Source: Lachnospiraceae bacterium UBA2860
GTDB taxonomy: Bacteria; Bacillota; Clostridia; Lachnospirales; Lachnospiraceae
Assembly: GCA_002350625.1 (NCBI GenBank)
Contig: DEFE01000024.1
Location: 1 to 30,936, forward strand
Direction of reading: 5' to 3'
DNA length: 30,936 bases
Shown here piece by piece: positions 1 to 9,754 of this stretch. Made by a program: the position numbers and the translations under genes. The notes beneath the pieces were generated by a model, which was not told the DNA's origin, searched no databases, and worked only from the letters and a program-made list of their open reading frames with translations. The first letter of the stretch is position 1; every line of letters starts with the position of its first letter.

Positions 1-183
1 TACGGCGGCGGCTTCTACGACCGTTTTCTTTCCGCACACGGAACGATGAAAACAGCCGCGCCGGCCTACGATTTTTCCGTCTTTCCCACGCTTCCCGCCG
101 AAAAGACGGATCACAAAACAGATCTTATCGTGACAGACAGGCGGATGATCCGATCAGCGCCTGAGCAAGGAGGAATCATATGA
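1..183 (+). CDS. 5-formyltetrahydrofolate cyclo-ligase, C-terminal fragment (cut by window start)
   Basis: The open frame entering from base 1 encodes 60 residues ending at a TGA that overlaps the start of proA. It begins with YGGGFYDRF, the glycine-rich nucleotide/substrate-binding motif of 5-formyltetrahydrofolate cyclo-ligases, and continues with a P-x-E...D-x-I-V-T-D-R tail typical of the end of that family. The enzyme uses ATP to turn 5-formyl-THF into 5,10-methenyl-THF in the cytoplasm. Only the C-terminal third is present, so nothing can be said about its start or promoter. It sits directly upstream of proA with overlapping stop/start codons, which suggests co-transcription although the pathways are unrelated. 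The family call is fairly firm from the motif. Confidence 0.85.
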   Translation, partial: YGGGFYDRFLSAHGTMKTAAPAYDFSVFPTLPAEKTDHKTDLIVTDRRMIRSAPEQGGII

Positions 184-1457
184 TGAGTGATACGATCATA
201 AGCGGAGAGAACGAAGCCCTTAACGAGATGGGTTCGCGCGCCAGGAAGGCGGCCTCCGCACTGGCAGCGCTCGACACAAGGATCAAAAACCAGGTGCTCC
301 TAAGCGCCGCGGATCTGCTCGTTTCACACACGGAGGAGATCCTCGCCGCAAATGCCGTCGACTGGAAGTACGGCGCCGCCCACCAGATGCCGGAGGGGCT
401 TCTGGACAGGCTCACGCTGACGGCGGAGCGCATTGAACAGATGGCCGAAGGCCTTCGCACCGTCGCCGCGCTGGACGACCCCATCGGCTCCGTCGGCCCG
501 CTCACGAAGCGCCCGAACGGCCTTCTGATCGGCCGCATGTCGGTGCCGCTCGGCGTCATCGGCGTGATCTACGAGGCGCGGCCGAACGTGACCTCGGATG
601 TGTTCAGCCTCTGCTTCAAGACCGGCAACGCCGTGATCCTTAAAGGCGGCAGCGACGCCATTCACTCGAACATCGCCGTGACCGCCGTTCTGAAGGAGGC
701 CCTCCGCGCAAACGGCGTGACTGAAGACGCCGTCCAGCTGATCGAGGACACCTCCAGAGAGACGACGCGCGCCTTCATGCATCTCGACCGCTACGTGGAT
801 CTGATGATCCCCCGCGGCGGCGCGGGACTGATCCGCACGGTGACGAAGGAAAGCACCATTCCCGTCATCGAGACGGGGACGGGAAACTGCCACGTCTATG
901 TCGATTCGCCGGCGGACATCATGATGGCCGTAGACATCATCGAAAATGCGAAGACCCAGCGCATCGGCGTGTGCAACGCCGAGGAATCGCTGGTCGTCCA
1001 CAGGGACATGGTCTCTACACTCCTTCCGGAGCTGGAACTGCGTCTCAAAGAGAAGCATGTGGAGCTCAGGGCGGACGCCGCAGCCGCGGAGCATCTCACC
1101 TCCTCGGTCCCGGCGACGGAAGAGGACTGGGGCGCCGAGTATCTGGATTATATTCTCTCCGTGAAAACGGTCAGCAACATCGACGAGGCGATCGCGCACA
1201 TCAACCGCTACAACACGGGGCACTCCGAATGCATCGTCACGTCAAATTACGCGCACGCGCAGCAGTTCCTGCGCGAAGTGGACGCCGCTGCCGTCTACGT
1301 CAACGCTTCTACGCGCTTTACGGACGGCTTTGAGTTCGGCTTCGGGGCCGAGATCGGCATCAGCACGCAGAAGCTGCACGCGCGCGGCCCGATGGGGCTC
1401 GAGGCGCTGACAACCTACAAATACATCATCTACGGCCAGGGACAGATCCGTTCCTGA
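180..1457 (+). CDS. proA: Glutamate-5-semialdehyde dehydrogenase (gamma-glutamyl phosphate reductase)
   Basis: This 425-residue protein matches the usual ProA length. It reduces gamma-glutamyl phosphate to glutamate-5-semialdehyde with NADPH, the second step of proline synthesis in the cytoplasm. The catalytic cysteine is seen at about residue 265 in IGVCNAEESL. The N-terminal ARKAA...L pattern, the EARPNVTSDV segment and the C-terminal FGFGAEIGIST-KLHARGPMGLE block are hallmark ProA sequences. Two consecutive ATG codons (180 and 183) follow AAGGAGGA at 167-174. Spacing is 5 or 8 bases, so the second may be the real start. The gene overlaps the preceding cyclo-ligase stop. proB, its usual partner, is not in the window and may lie further upstream. 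Confidence 0.97.
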   Translation: MMSDTIISGENEALNEMGSRARKAASALAALDTRIKNQVLLSAADLLVSHTEEILAANAVDWKYGAAHQMPEGLLDRLTLTAERIEQMAEGLRTVAALDDPIGSVGPLTKRPNGLLIGRMSVPLGVIGVIYEARPNVTSDVFSLCFKTGNAVILKGGSDAIHSNIAVTAVLKEALRANGVTEDAVQLIEDTSRETTRAFMHLDRYVDLMIPRGGAGLIRTVTKESTIPVIETGTGNCHVYVDSPADIMMAVDIIENAKTQRIGVCNAEESLVVHRDMVSTLLPELELRLKEKHVELRADAAAAEHLTSSVPATEEDWGAEYLDYILSVKTVSNIDEAIAHINRYNTGHSECIVTSNYAHAQQFLREVDAAAVYVNASTRFTDGFEFGFGAEIGISTQKLHARGPMGLEALTTYKYIIYGQGQIRS

Positions 1458-1466
1458 AGGATAGCC

Positions 1467-2897
1467 ATGCTAAGGACAGAAGATACAAACGAAACATCCG
1501 GTCTTTCTCCGGATGAGAGAACCCGGCTTGCCATCGAACAGGCGGCGACGGAGGTCCGCGCACTCACGGCGATCAAGGGCCGGAAGCTGAAAAGCGCCGT
1601 CGTGACCTTCGGCTGCCAGATGAATGCGCGCGACTCGGAGAAGCTCCGCGGCATTCTTGAGAGCGCAGGCTTTATTGATACGGACAGCGAAGAGGAAGCG
1701 GACTTCATCCTCTACAATACCTGTACGGTCCGCGAAAATGCCGACCAGCATGTCTACGGGCGGCTCGGCATTTTGACGGGACTGAAAAAGAAGCGTCCCG
1801 ACCTGATCGTGGGCCTTTGCGGCTGCATGATGCAGGAGCCTCACGTCGTCGCGAAGATCAGGAAAAGCTATCCCGTCGTCGACCTGATCTTTGGCACGCA
1901 CAATCTGTTTACGTTCCCGGAGCTGCTCGCGAAAATCCTCAGGGAGAAGAAGCGGGTCATCGAGCTGTGGGACGGCACGGACAGCATCGTCGAGAACCTC
2001 CCGGTCAAGCGGAAATACGCCTTCAAGTCCGGCGTCAACATCATGTTCGGCTGCAACAACTTCTGCAGCTACTGCATCGTTCCCTATGTCCGCGGCCGGG
2101 AGCGGTCGCGGCTCGACACGGACATCCTCGCTGAAGTGAGGGCGCTCGCGGCCGACGGCGTTAAAGAAATCATGCTGCTCGGGCAAAATGTCAATTCCTA
2201 CGGGAAAACACTTTCTCAAGGGACCTCTTTCCCGCAGCTTCTTGCGAAGGTCGCCGAGACCGACGGAATCGAGCGGGTGCGCTTTATGACCTCCCATCCG
2301 AAGGATCTGTCCGACGAGCTGATCGACGTCATCGCGTCGCATGAGAAGATCTGCCGCCATTTTCATCTGCCGGTACAGTCCGGCAGCACGCGGATTCTTG
2401 GCATGATGAACCGGCACTACACCAGGGAAACGTATCTTTCCCTGATCGAAAAAATCCGTGCGGCCGTCCCCGAGATTTCTCTTACGACGGATATCATCGT
2501 CGGCTTCCCCGGCGAGACGGAAGGGGATTTTCAGGACACACTCTCACTCGTCCGCGAAGTCGGCTTTGACAGCGCATTTACGTTTCTCTATTCAAAGAGA
2601 ACGGGAACGCCGGCCGCCGAAAGAGAAGACCAGGTGCCGCCGGATGTCGCCCACGAGCGCTTTGAGCGGCTGCTCGCCGCCGTCAAGGAGACCGGAGAGG
2701 CGGCGTCCTCGCGTTTCCTCGGCAGGGTCATGGACGTGCTCGTGGAGGAGCAGAATAAGGATCCCCGTCTTATGAGCGGCCGCATTTCGCAGAATATCAC
2801 CGTGCACTTCCCCGGCGACAAATCCCTGATCGGGAGCATCCGGCCCGTGCACCTCACGGAGTCAAAGGGGTTCTATTACTTCGGGGAGCTCGCTTAA
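1467..2897 (+). CDS. miaB: tRNA-2-methylthio-N6-dimethylallyladenosine synthase (MiaB)
   Basis: A 476-residue radical-SAM methylthiotransferase that adds a methylthio group to i6A at tRNA position 37. The N-terminal UPF0004 domain has the three auxiliary-cluster cysteines at about C50 (TFGCQMN), C86 (NTCTVRE) and C120 (GCMM). The radical-SAM C-x3-C-x2-C is at C196/C200/C203 (GCNNFCSYC). The C-terminal roughly 65 residues have the look of a TRAM RNA-binding domain. The length and the QMN and VRE motifs favour MiaB over RimO or MtaB. It starts ten bases after proA behind GAAGGA. Its substrate is made by MiaA, encoded downstream beyond mutS and mutL. Confidence 0.96.
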   Translation: MLRTEDTNETSGLSPDERTRLAIEQAATEVRALTAIKGRKLKSAVVTFGCQMNARDSEKLRGILESAGFIDTDSEEEADFILYNTCTVRENADQHVYGRLGILTGLKKKRPDLIVGLCGCMMQEPHVVAKIRKSYPVVDLIFGTHNLFTFPELLAKILREKKRVIELWDGTDSIVENLPVKRKYAFKSGVNIMFGCNNFCSYCIVPYVRGRERSRLDTDILAEVRALAADGVKEIMLLGQNVNSYGKTLSQGTSFPQLLAKVAETDGIERVRFMTSHPKDLSDELIDVIASHEKICRHFHLPVQSGSTRILGMMNRHYTRETYLSLIEKIRAAVPEISLTTDIIVGFPGETEGDFQDTLSLVREVGFDSAFTFLYSKRTGTPAAEREDQVPPDVAHERFERLLAAVKETGEAASSRFLGRVMDVLVEEQNKDPRLMSGRISQNITVHFPGDKSLIGSIRPVHLTESKGFYYFGELA

Positions 2898-2933
2898 GAT
2901 CCATTTGACAGGTAAGATAAGGCAGGTTAAGAC

Positions 2934-5582
2934 ATGGCACTTTCTCCCATGATGCAGGAGTACAAGAAAACAAAAGAGGAGATCGGGGACACGATCCTGA
3001 TGTACCGCGTGGGCGATTTTTTCGAGATGTTTTTCGATGACGCGCTCCTCGTCTCGAAGGAGCTGGAGCTCACGCTGACGGGTAAAGAGTGCGGTCTCCC
3101 CGAGCGGGCCCCGATGTGCGGCGTCCCCTATCACGCTGTGGACGCCTACATCGGCAGACTCGTCCGCCTCGGTCATAAGGTGGCAGTCTGCGACCAGGTC
3201 GAGGACCCGAAGGAGGCAAAAGGTCTTGTGCGCCGGGAGATCACGAGGATCGTGACACCCGGCACTCATTTTGATGAAGCCTCGATGGAAGAGGGACGCA
3301 ACAACTATCTCGTCTCTGTCGTCAGTACCGAGGACCGCTTCGGCATCGCCGTCTGCGACGCGTCGACCGGCGAGTTCATGCTCACGGAGACGGACAAAAG
3401 AGAGAAGCTGCTCGATGAGCTCTTAAAGCTCTCTCCTTCGGAAATCATCTGCAACGAGGCGTTTCTTCTTTCCGGCATTGACAGCGAGGATTTAAAGGAG
3501 CGTCTCCACGTCATGCTGACGACGCTTCCGGACAGCGAGTTTTCCGACGAGCGCTGCGAGAAAACGCTCCGCGATCACTTTCACGTACAGAGCATGGAAG
3601 GGCTCGGCATCGACGGCATGCCCTGCGGGATCTCCGCCGCGGGCGCGGTCATCACATATCTCTTCGAGACACAGAAATGCGATCTCTCCCACATCTCACA
3701 GATCCGTCCGTACCGCCTCGAGGAGACCATGGTCCTCGGCGCCTCCACGATGCGGAATCTGGAGCTGGTCGAGACGATGCGCGAGAAAGAAAAAAGAGGC
3801 TCGCTGCTCTGGGTTCTCGACAGGACAAAGACGGCGATGGGCGCGAGACTTCTGCGCGCCTTCATCGAGCAGCCGCTGATCGAGAAAAAGGAGATCGTAA
3901 GAAGGGACGACGCCGTGGAGGCGATGCTCGGAGACCCGATCTCGCATGAAGAGCTGCGAGAGTATCTCTCTCCGGTCTACGACCTGGAGCGGCTCGCCGG
4001 GCGCATCAGTTTAAAAAGCGCAAACCCCAGGGATCTGATCTCACTGAAAACATCGCTCTCCATGCTGCCGCATATCCGGAACCTCCTGCCGGCATTTTCG
4101 TGCGATCTTCTTAACGAGCTTTCCGATACCTACGACGACCTCGCCGATATACACGAGCTCCTTGAGCGCGCGATCGAGGACGATCCGCCGCTCGCCATGA
4201 AGGAAGGCGGCATCATCAAGGAAGGGTACTCAGATGAAGCGGACGAGCTCAGGCGCGCCAAGTCGGAGGGCCGCAGATGGCTCATGGAGCTGGAGGAGCG
4301 GGAAAAAGAAAAAACCGGCATCCACACGCTGAAGGTCAAGTTCAACCGGGTGTTCGGCTACTGCATCGAAGTCACCAATTCCTTTAAGGACAAGGTGCCT
4401 GAGCACTATATCAGAAAGCAGACGCTCGTCGGCGGCGAGCGGTATACGACGCCGGAGCTGAAAGACCTGGAGGACAAGATCCTCGGGGCGCAGGACCGCC
4501 TCTACGCGCTTGAGTATGAATTGTACTGCTCCGTGCGCGACACCATCGGGGAGAATCTCAGGCGCATCCAGGAGACCGCCCATAAGGTGGCGCTCATCGA
4601 TGTCCTCGCCTCCTTTGCCTCCGTCGCGCGAAGCAGCCACTATGTGCGGCCGGTGATTCGCGAGGACGGCGTCATCCGCATCCGCGGCGGCCGGCATCCC
4701 GTCGTCGAGAAGATGATGCGCAGCGACAGCTTCGTGCCGAACGACACGGACCTCGACAACAAAAAGAAGCGGATCTCCGTCATCACCGGCCCGAATATGG
4801 CGGGAAAATCCACCTATATGCGGCAGACCGCGCTCATCGTCCTCATGGCGCAGATCGGTTCCTTTGTGCCCGCGGACGAGGCGGAGATCGGCATCGTGGA
4901 CCGGATCTTTACGCGCGTGGGAGCCTCCGACGACCTCGCGAGCGGGCAGAGCACCTTCATGGTCGAGATGACCGAGGTGGCCGGCATCCTCCGGAACGCG
5001 ACGGAGCGCAGCCTTCTCATCCTCGACGAGATCGGGCGCGGCACCTCCACCTTCGACGGGCTGGCGCTCGCCTGGGCCATCATCGAATACATCGCCGACA
5101 GAAAGCTGATCGGCGCCAAGACGCTCTTCGCCACACACTATCATGAGCTCACGGAGCTCGAGGGAAAGATCGACGGCGTGAACAATTACTGTATCGCCGT
5201 CAAGGAGAAAGCGGACGGAATCGTCTTTTTGCGGAAGATCATCAAAGGCGGCGCGGACAGAAGCTACGGCATACAGGTCGCGCGTCTGGCCGGCGTTCCC
5301 GAGGCGGTCCTCGCAAGAGCGGACACCCTGGCGCAGGAGCTGGCCAAAGCCGATATCACGGAGACCATCGAGATGGTCGCGGGCACGCCGAAGAAAAAGA
5401 CAAAACCCGCGCACTACGACGATGTGGACCTGGAGCAGATGTCCTTCTTCGACACGGTTTCGGACAAGGACGTCACCGACGAACTGCGCGGCCTCGATCT
5501 GCAGACGCTCACGCCGATCGACGCGCTCAATGAACTCTACAGACTGCAGAGCAAGCTGAAAAACCGATGGAGAAATGAATGA
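2934..5582 (+). CDS. mutS: DNA mismatch repair protein MutS
   Basis: This 882-residue ATPase recognises mismatches and small loops and starts methyl-independent mismatch repair. The N-terminal mismatch-binding domain has the Phe-x-Glu motif at about F29-F-E31 (GDFFEMFFDDA). The connector, core and clamp domains follow. The ABC-type ATPase carries Walker A GPNMAGKST at about 619, Walker B LLILDEIGRGTSTFDG and the FATHYHELTEL switch. Near the C-terminus DLEQMSFFD resembles the QLSFF-type beta-clamp binding motif of Firmicutes MutS. The length is normal. The stop overlaps the mutL start as ATGA, implying translational coupling. Confidence 0.98.
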   Translation: MALSPMMQEYKKTKEEIGDTILMYRVGDFFEMFFDDALLVSKELELTLTGKECGLPERAPMCGVPYHAVDAYIGRLVRLGHKVAVCDQVEDPKEAKGLVRREITRIVTPGTHFDEASMEEGRNNYLVSVVSTEDRFGIAVCDASTGEFMLTETDKREKLLDELLKLSPSEIICNEAFLLSGIDSEDLKERLHVMLTTLPDSEFSDERCEKTLRDHFHVQSMEGLGIDGMPCGISAAGAVITYLFETQKCDLSHISQIRPYRLEETMVLGASTMRNLELVETMREKEKRGSLLWVLDRTKTAMGARLLRAFIEQPLIEKKEIVRRDDAVEAMLGDPISHEELREYLSPVYDLERLAGRISLKSANPRDLISLKTSLSMLPHIRNLLPAFSCDLLNELSDTYDDLADIHELLERAIEDDPPLAMKEGGIIKEGYSDEADELRRAKSEGRRWLMELEEREKEKTGIHTLKVKFNRVFGYCIEVTNSFKDKVPEHYIRKQTLVGGERYTTPELKDLEDKILGAQDRLYALEYELYCSVRDTIGENLRRIQETAHKVALIDVLASFASVARSSHYVRPVIREDGVIRIRGGRHPVVEKMMRSDSFVPNDTDLDNKKKRISVITGPNMAGKSTYMRQTALIVLMAQIGSFVPADEAEIGIVDRIFTRVGASDDLASGQSTFMVEMTEVAGILRNATERSLLILDEIGRGTSTFDGLALAWAIIEYIADRKLIGAKTLFATHYHELTELEGKIDGVNNYCIAVKEKADGIVFLRKIIKGGADRSYGIQVARLAGVPEAVLARADTLAQELAKADITETIEMVAGTPKKKTKPAHYDDVDLEQMSFFDTVSDKDVTDELRGLDLQTLTPIDALNELYRLQSKLKNRWRNE

Positions 5583-7426
5583 GTAAAATACATGTACTCG
5601 ACCGCGCGACGATCGACCGCATCGCCGCCGGGGAGGTCGTCGAAAGACCCGCTTCGGTCGTCAAGGAACTTACGGAGAACGCCATTGATGCGGGAAGCAC
5701 GCGGATCACCATTGAACTGCGCGACGGCGGCAAGTCCCTCATCCGCATCACGGACAACGGACAGGGCATAGCCCCGGACGAGATCCCGATCGCTTTTAAG
5801 CGCCATGCGACAAGCAAGATCAACACGGCGGAGGATCTCACGGGCGTCGCCACGCTGGGCTTCAGAGGCGAAGCGCTCTCAAGCATCGCGGCGGTGTCCC
5901 GCGTGGAGCTGATCACGAAGCGCGCGGAGGACTTAAGTGCCTCCAGATACCTGATCGAGGGCGGAAGAGAGCGCCTCATTGAAGAGATCGGGGCGCCGGA
6001 CGGCACCACGATCATCGTGCGCGACCTCTTCTACAACACGCCGGCGCGTGGAAAATTCCTGAAGAGCTCCGTCACCGAGGCTTCACACGCCGGAGAGGTC
6101 GTCGAGCAGCTGATCCTTTCACATCCAGAAATCGCCATCACGTTTATGCTGAACGGGCAGACCCGGCTTGCGTCCTCGGGAAACGGCGACCTCAAAGAGA
6201 CGGTCTACAGAATCTACGGCCGGGACGTCGCGAAGCTCGTCACCGAAGTCAATTTCGCCGAAGATGACATCCGCGTGCGCGGGTTTATCGGAAAGCCGCA
6301 GATTTCGAGAGGGAACCGCAATTTCGAGAGCTTCTTCCTCGACGGCCGGAACATTAAAAGCCGCCTCTTAAGCCGCGCGTCAGAGGACGCCTACGGCACC
6401 ATGCTGATGCAGCATCAGTATCCCTTTGTCCTTCTTTCGATATCTCTTCCCGGAGAAATGTACGATGTCAACGTGCATCCGGCGAAAATGGAGGTGCGCT
6501 TCTACGACGAGAAAGCGGTCTACGAGGCCGTGCGGTCCGCCGTACACGGCGCGCTTTTCGGTCTCGAGATGTGTGTCACGGAAACGGAGGGCGCGAAAGA
6601 GATGGCAGCACAGGCGGAGACGGATGCGGCGGCGCCTTCCGTTCGTCCGGCGGAGCCATTTGAGACGATCGCGTCATCAGAGACTGCTCCTCTGGCGTCC
6701 CGCGCCGCAGGGCGGCTCGCAGACGCGCTGATCATGGAAGAGAGCGCCCCCTATGCGGCTTCCTCTGCGATCAGAGACGAAGAGGAGGGCAAAAAGAGCG
6801 GCCGCTTCACGCAGCAGACCTTTGTCCCGCGCTTTCTCACGGAGGAGGCGCGCCCGGGAAGAAGAATGGTGGGAGACGTGTTCTCCACCTACTGGATCTG
6901 CGAATACGACGGGAAGGTCTACGTGTTTGACCAGCACGCAGCCCACGAGCGCGTTCTTTTCGAGAAGCTTATGCGCGCCTATGAGCAGCGGGAGATTTCC
7001 CGCCAGGAGCTGAGCCCTCCGCTCATCATTACCTTAAGCGCCCAGGAAGAGGAAGCGTATCTGACGCACGCAGACGCCTTTGCCGCGCTCGGGTTTGAGA
7101 TCGAAGCCTTCGGGGAAAGAGATTACGCCGTGCGGGCTGTCCCGTATGCGCTCGGCACGCTGCGGTCCGACGTCCTCTTCCACGAGATCATCGACCAGGC
7201 GGCGCTCACGACGGAGATTGCGGACAATAAGCAATACATAAAGAAGGTGGCGACGGAGGCCTGCAAAGCGGCGGTCAAGGGCGGCCGGAAGATCACCGAG
7301 CGAGAAGCGGAGGCGCTGCTTGACGACCTGATGCGCTGCGAGGATCCCTACCACTGCCCGCACGGGCGGCCCACTCTGCTCACGTTCACTCAGGCCGACA
7401 TCGAAAAGCGCTTCAAGAGGATCTAA
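5579..7426 (+). CDS. mutL: DNA mismatch repair protein MutL with an intact endonuclease motif
   Basis: This 615-residue protein links MutS to strand removal. The N-terminal GHKL ATPase domain shows the ENAIDAGS, DNGQGI and GFRGEALSSI motifs. A low-complexity linker of roughly residues 335-415 follows. The C-terminal domain has DQHAAHERVLFE from D451, the D-Q-H-A-x2-E-x4-E metal-binding motif of nicking MutL, together with ACKAAVKGGRKI and CPHGRP, which complete the active site. It should therefore nick DNA itself, as in bacteria without MutH. The start overlaps the mutS stop by four bases, and miaA follows four bases after the stop. Confidence 0.97.
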   Translation: MSKIHVLDRATIDRIAAGEVVERPASVVKELTENAIDAGSTRITIELRDGGKSLIRITDNGQGIAPDEIPIAFKRHATSKINTAEDLTGVATLGFRGEALSSIAAVSRVELITKRAEDLSASRYLIEGGRERLIEEIGAPDGTTIIVRDLFYNTPARGKFLKSSVTEASHAGEVVEQLILSHPEIAITFMLNGQTRLASSGNGDLKETVYRIYGRDVAKLVTEVNFAEDDIRVRGFIGKPQISRGNRNFESFFLDGRNIKSRLLSRASEDAYGTMLMQHQYPFVLLSISLPGEMYDVNVHPAKMEVRFYDEKAVYEAVRSAVHGALFGLEMCVTETEGAKEMAAQAETDAAAPSVRPAEPFETIASSETAPLASRAAGRLADALIMEESAPYAASSAIRDEEEGKKSGRFTQQTFVPRFLTEEARPGRRMVGDVFSTYWICEYDGKVYVFDQHAAHERVLFEKLMRAYEQREISRQELSPPLIITLSAQEEEAYLTHADAFAALGFEIEAFGERDYAVRAVPYALGTLRSDVLFHEIIDQAALTTEIADNKQYIKKVATEACKAAVKGGRKITEREAEALLDDLMRCEDPYHCPHGRPTLLTFTQADIEKRFKRI

Positions 7427-7430
7427 GTCC

Positions 7431-8408
7431 ATGGATAAACCTGTACTCATCGTGATCGCGGGGCCGACGGCCACCGGCAAAAGCGCCCTGGCCGCGGAGC
7501 TTGCAAGAAGAATTGACGGAGAAGTCGTGTCCGCCGACTCCATGCAAGTGTACCGGCATATGGATATCGGGTCCGCCAAAGTGACGCGCGAGGAGATGCT
7601 CGGCGTGCCGCACCACATGATCGACGTGGCGGAGCCGACCGAGGAGATGGATGTCTCCCGCTATGCGAAAGAAGCGAAAGCGTGCATCGAGGATATCCGG
7701 GAAAGAGGGCGTGTTCCCATCTTGTGCGGAGGGACCGGCTTCTATATCCAGGCCGTGACGCGGGACATCGATTTTACGGAGACGACGCAGGATACGGCCT
7801 TCCGGGAGGAATGCCGCCTGTACGCGGAGACGAACGGTCCGGAAGCCCTGCACAGGCGGCTTGCGGCTCTCGATCCCGAAGCCGCCGCGCAGATTCATCC
7901 GAACAATATCAGGCGCGTGACCCGTGCCCTTGAATACTACAGGGAGACCGGCGAGCCGATCTCCCGCCACAATGAGATCGAGAAGCAGAAGAAAAGCCCT
8001 TACCACCTTATCTTCTTCGGGCTTACGGATGAGCGCGAAGCGCTCTACGCCCGCATAGACGGCCGCGTCGATTTCATGCTCGCATCCGGGCTCATGGATG
8101 AAGTCCGCTATTTGAAAGCGATGGGGCTGACGAGAGAGCACGTCTCCATGCAGGGCATCGGCTACAAGGAGATGCTCGACGCGATCGACGGCAGGATCAC
8201 CGAAGAGGAAGCCGTCCGTCTGATCAAGCGCAATTCAAGGCACTACGCGAAGCGGCAGATGACTTATTTCAGGCGGGAGGACGGCGTGATCTGGCTCAGC
8301 CGCGCGGATTACGGCGGCGACGATGCCGCCATTTTAGCGGCCGTGATCGCGGTTGTTCAGAAAGAAACAGGCATAAAGGCTAAGAAAGTGAGCAATCCCT
8401 ATGCATAG
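7431..8408 (+). CDS. miaA: tRNA dimethylallyltransferase (MiaA)
   Basis: A 325-residue enzyme that moves a dimethylallyl group from DMAPP to the N6 of A37 in tRNAs reading UNN codons, giving i6A, the substrate of MiaB. The P-loop is GPTATGKS at residues 11-18. DSMQVYRHMDIGSAKVT and GGTGFYIQAVTRDID are family signatures, and the RRVTRALEYY segment lies in the expected place. The length is normal. ATG 7431 follows AAGAGGA after a four-base gap from mutL. The stop overlaps the next gene by eight bases. Confidence 0.97.
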   Translation: MDKPVLIVIAGPTATGKSALAAELARRIDGEVVSADSMQVYRHMDIGSAKVTREEMLGVPHHMIDVAEPTEEMDVSRYAKEAKACIEDIRERGRVPILCGGTGFYIQAVTRDIDFTETTQDTAFREECRLYAETNGPEALHRRLAALDPEAAAQIHPNNIRRVTRALEYYRETGEPISRHNEIEKQKKSPYHLIFFGLTDEREALYARIDGRVDFMLASGLMDEVRYLKAMGLTREHVSMQGIGYKEMLDAIDGRITEEEAVRLIKRNSRHYAKRQMTYFRREDGVIWLSRADYGGDDAAILAAVIAVVQKETGIKAKKVSNPYA

Positions 8409-9702
8409 AGAGGATATCTATAAAGAAGCCGGGATCGACGCGCAGATCTACGCCATCGGGAAAGCCGCGGAAGATGCGCTTTCCGAGCGCTTCCGCCGCA
8501 TCGACGAGACGGCCGAATATAATCAGATCAAGGTGCTTCACGCCTTTCATGAGGCCCGCGTGTCCGAGGCGTGCTTAAACGGCACGACGGGCTACGGCTA
8601 CAATGACGTCGGGCGTGATGCGCTCGAAGAGGTCTACGCCCGCTGTTTTCACACGGAGGCGGCGCTCGTAAGGCCTCTCATCGCCTGCGGCACGCACGCC
8701 CTGGCCATCACGCTGCACGGCAATCTCCGCCCGGGTGACGAGCTGCTGTCCATCACGGGCAAGCCGTATGACACGCTTGAGGAAGTGATCGGCATCCGCC
8801 CGTCCGCCGGTTCGCTTGCGGAATACGGCGTGACCTACCGCGAGGTGAAGCTGCTCCCGGACGGCTCCTTTGATTTTGAAGGCATCCGCGCCGCCGTGAA
8901 TCCGAAGACGCGACTCGTCGCGATCCAGCGCTCAAAAGGCTATGAGACGCGGCGCACCCTGTCCGTATCCGAGATTGGCGAGGCCGTGCGCTTTGTCAAG
9001 TCGATCAGAGAAGACCTCATCGTCATGGTGGACAACTGCTACGGGGAATTCGTCGAGCGGGAGGAGCCCTCCGATCAGGGCGCCGATCTCATCGTCGGCT
9101 CACTCATCAAAAACCCCGGCGGCGGCCTCGCCCCGAGCGGCGGCTATATCTGCGGCACCAGGGCCGCTGTGGAGCGCGCGTCCTACCGCATGACCTGCCC
9201 GGGACTCGGCGCGGAGATCGGGCCGACGCTCTCGATGAACCGCGCTTTCCTGCAGGGCTTTTTCATGGCGCCCGTCGTCACCGCGTCGGCGCTGAAGGCC
9301 GCCATATTCGCATCTCTGATCTACGGCCGGCTCGGCTTTCCGGTCCTTCCGAAAGCGGAAGAGGAGCGGCACGACATCATCGAGGCCATCACGCTCGGCT
9401 CCCCCGAAGCCGTGTGCGCGTTCTGCCGCGGCATCCAGCAGGGAGCGCCGGTGGACGCGCATGTCACGCCGGAGCCCTGGGACATGCCCGGCTACAGCGA
9501 CAAAGTCATCATGGCAGCAGGCGCCTTCACCATGGGCAGCTCCATCGAGCTGTCCGCGGACGGACCGCTCGTCCCGCCGTATAATGTCTACTTTCAGGGC
9601 GGGCTCACCTGGCCGTCCGCAAAATACGGCATTCTGAAATCGCTCGCGGCCCTGAAGGAGGCCGGTATCGCTTGCAATTGGTCTCAGTTTCAAGTAGAAT
9701 AA
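8401..9702 (+). CDS. PLP-dependent lyase of the methionine gamma-lyase / aluminium-resistance (YnbB) family
   Basis: This 433-residue fold-type I PLP enzyme belongs to the Cys/Met-metabolism-like group often labelled 'aluminium resistance protein' or 'methionine gamma-lyase family protein'. The PLP lysine is predicted at about K237 in SLIKNPGGGLAPSGGYICG, preceded by the cofactor-binding Asp in VDNCYGEF. The cofactor phosphate region is PLIACGTHALAITLHGNLRPGDELL. Its true substrate cannot be read from sequence. It probably acts as a C-S lyase or a related sulfur amino acid enzyme. The start overlaps the end of miaA by eight bases, a common arrangement in Firmicutes. Family placement is firm, function is not. 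Confidence 0.9.
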   Translation: MHREDIYKEAGIDAQIYAIGKAAEDALSERFRRIDETAEYNQIKVLHAFHEARVSEACLNGTTGYGYNDVGRDALEEVYARCFHTEAALVRPLIACGTHALAITLHGNLRPGDELLSITGKPYDTLEEVIGIRPSAGSLAEYGVTYREVKLLPDGSFDFEGIRAAVNPKTRLVAIQRSKGYETRRTLSVSEIGEAVRFVKSIREDLIVMVDNCYGEFVEREEPSDQGADLIVGSLIKNPGGGLAPSGGYICGTRAAVERASYRMTCPGLGAEIGPTLSMNRAFLQGFFMAPVVTASALKAAIFASLIYGRLGFPVLPKAEEERHDIIEAITLGSPEAVCAFCRGIQQGAPVDAHVTPEPWDMPGYSDKVIMAAGAFTMGSSIELSADGPLVPPYNVYFQGGLTWPSAKYGILKSLAALKEAGIACNWSQFQVE

Positions 9703-9754
9703 ATCGATGACCCGCTCTTTGGGCATACCCGGCCGGAAAGAGAGGGATCATCTG

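Noticed and set aside
2905..2933. TTGACA 17 bases before TAAGAC, upstream of mutS
   Set aside because: The -10 is poor and would put the transcript start inside mutS after its ATG; chance match.
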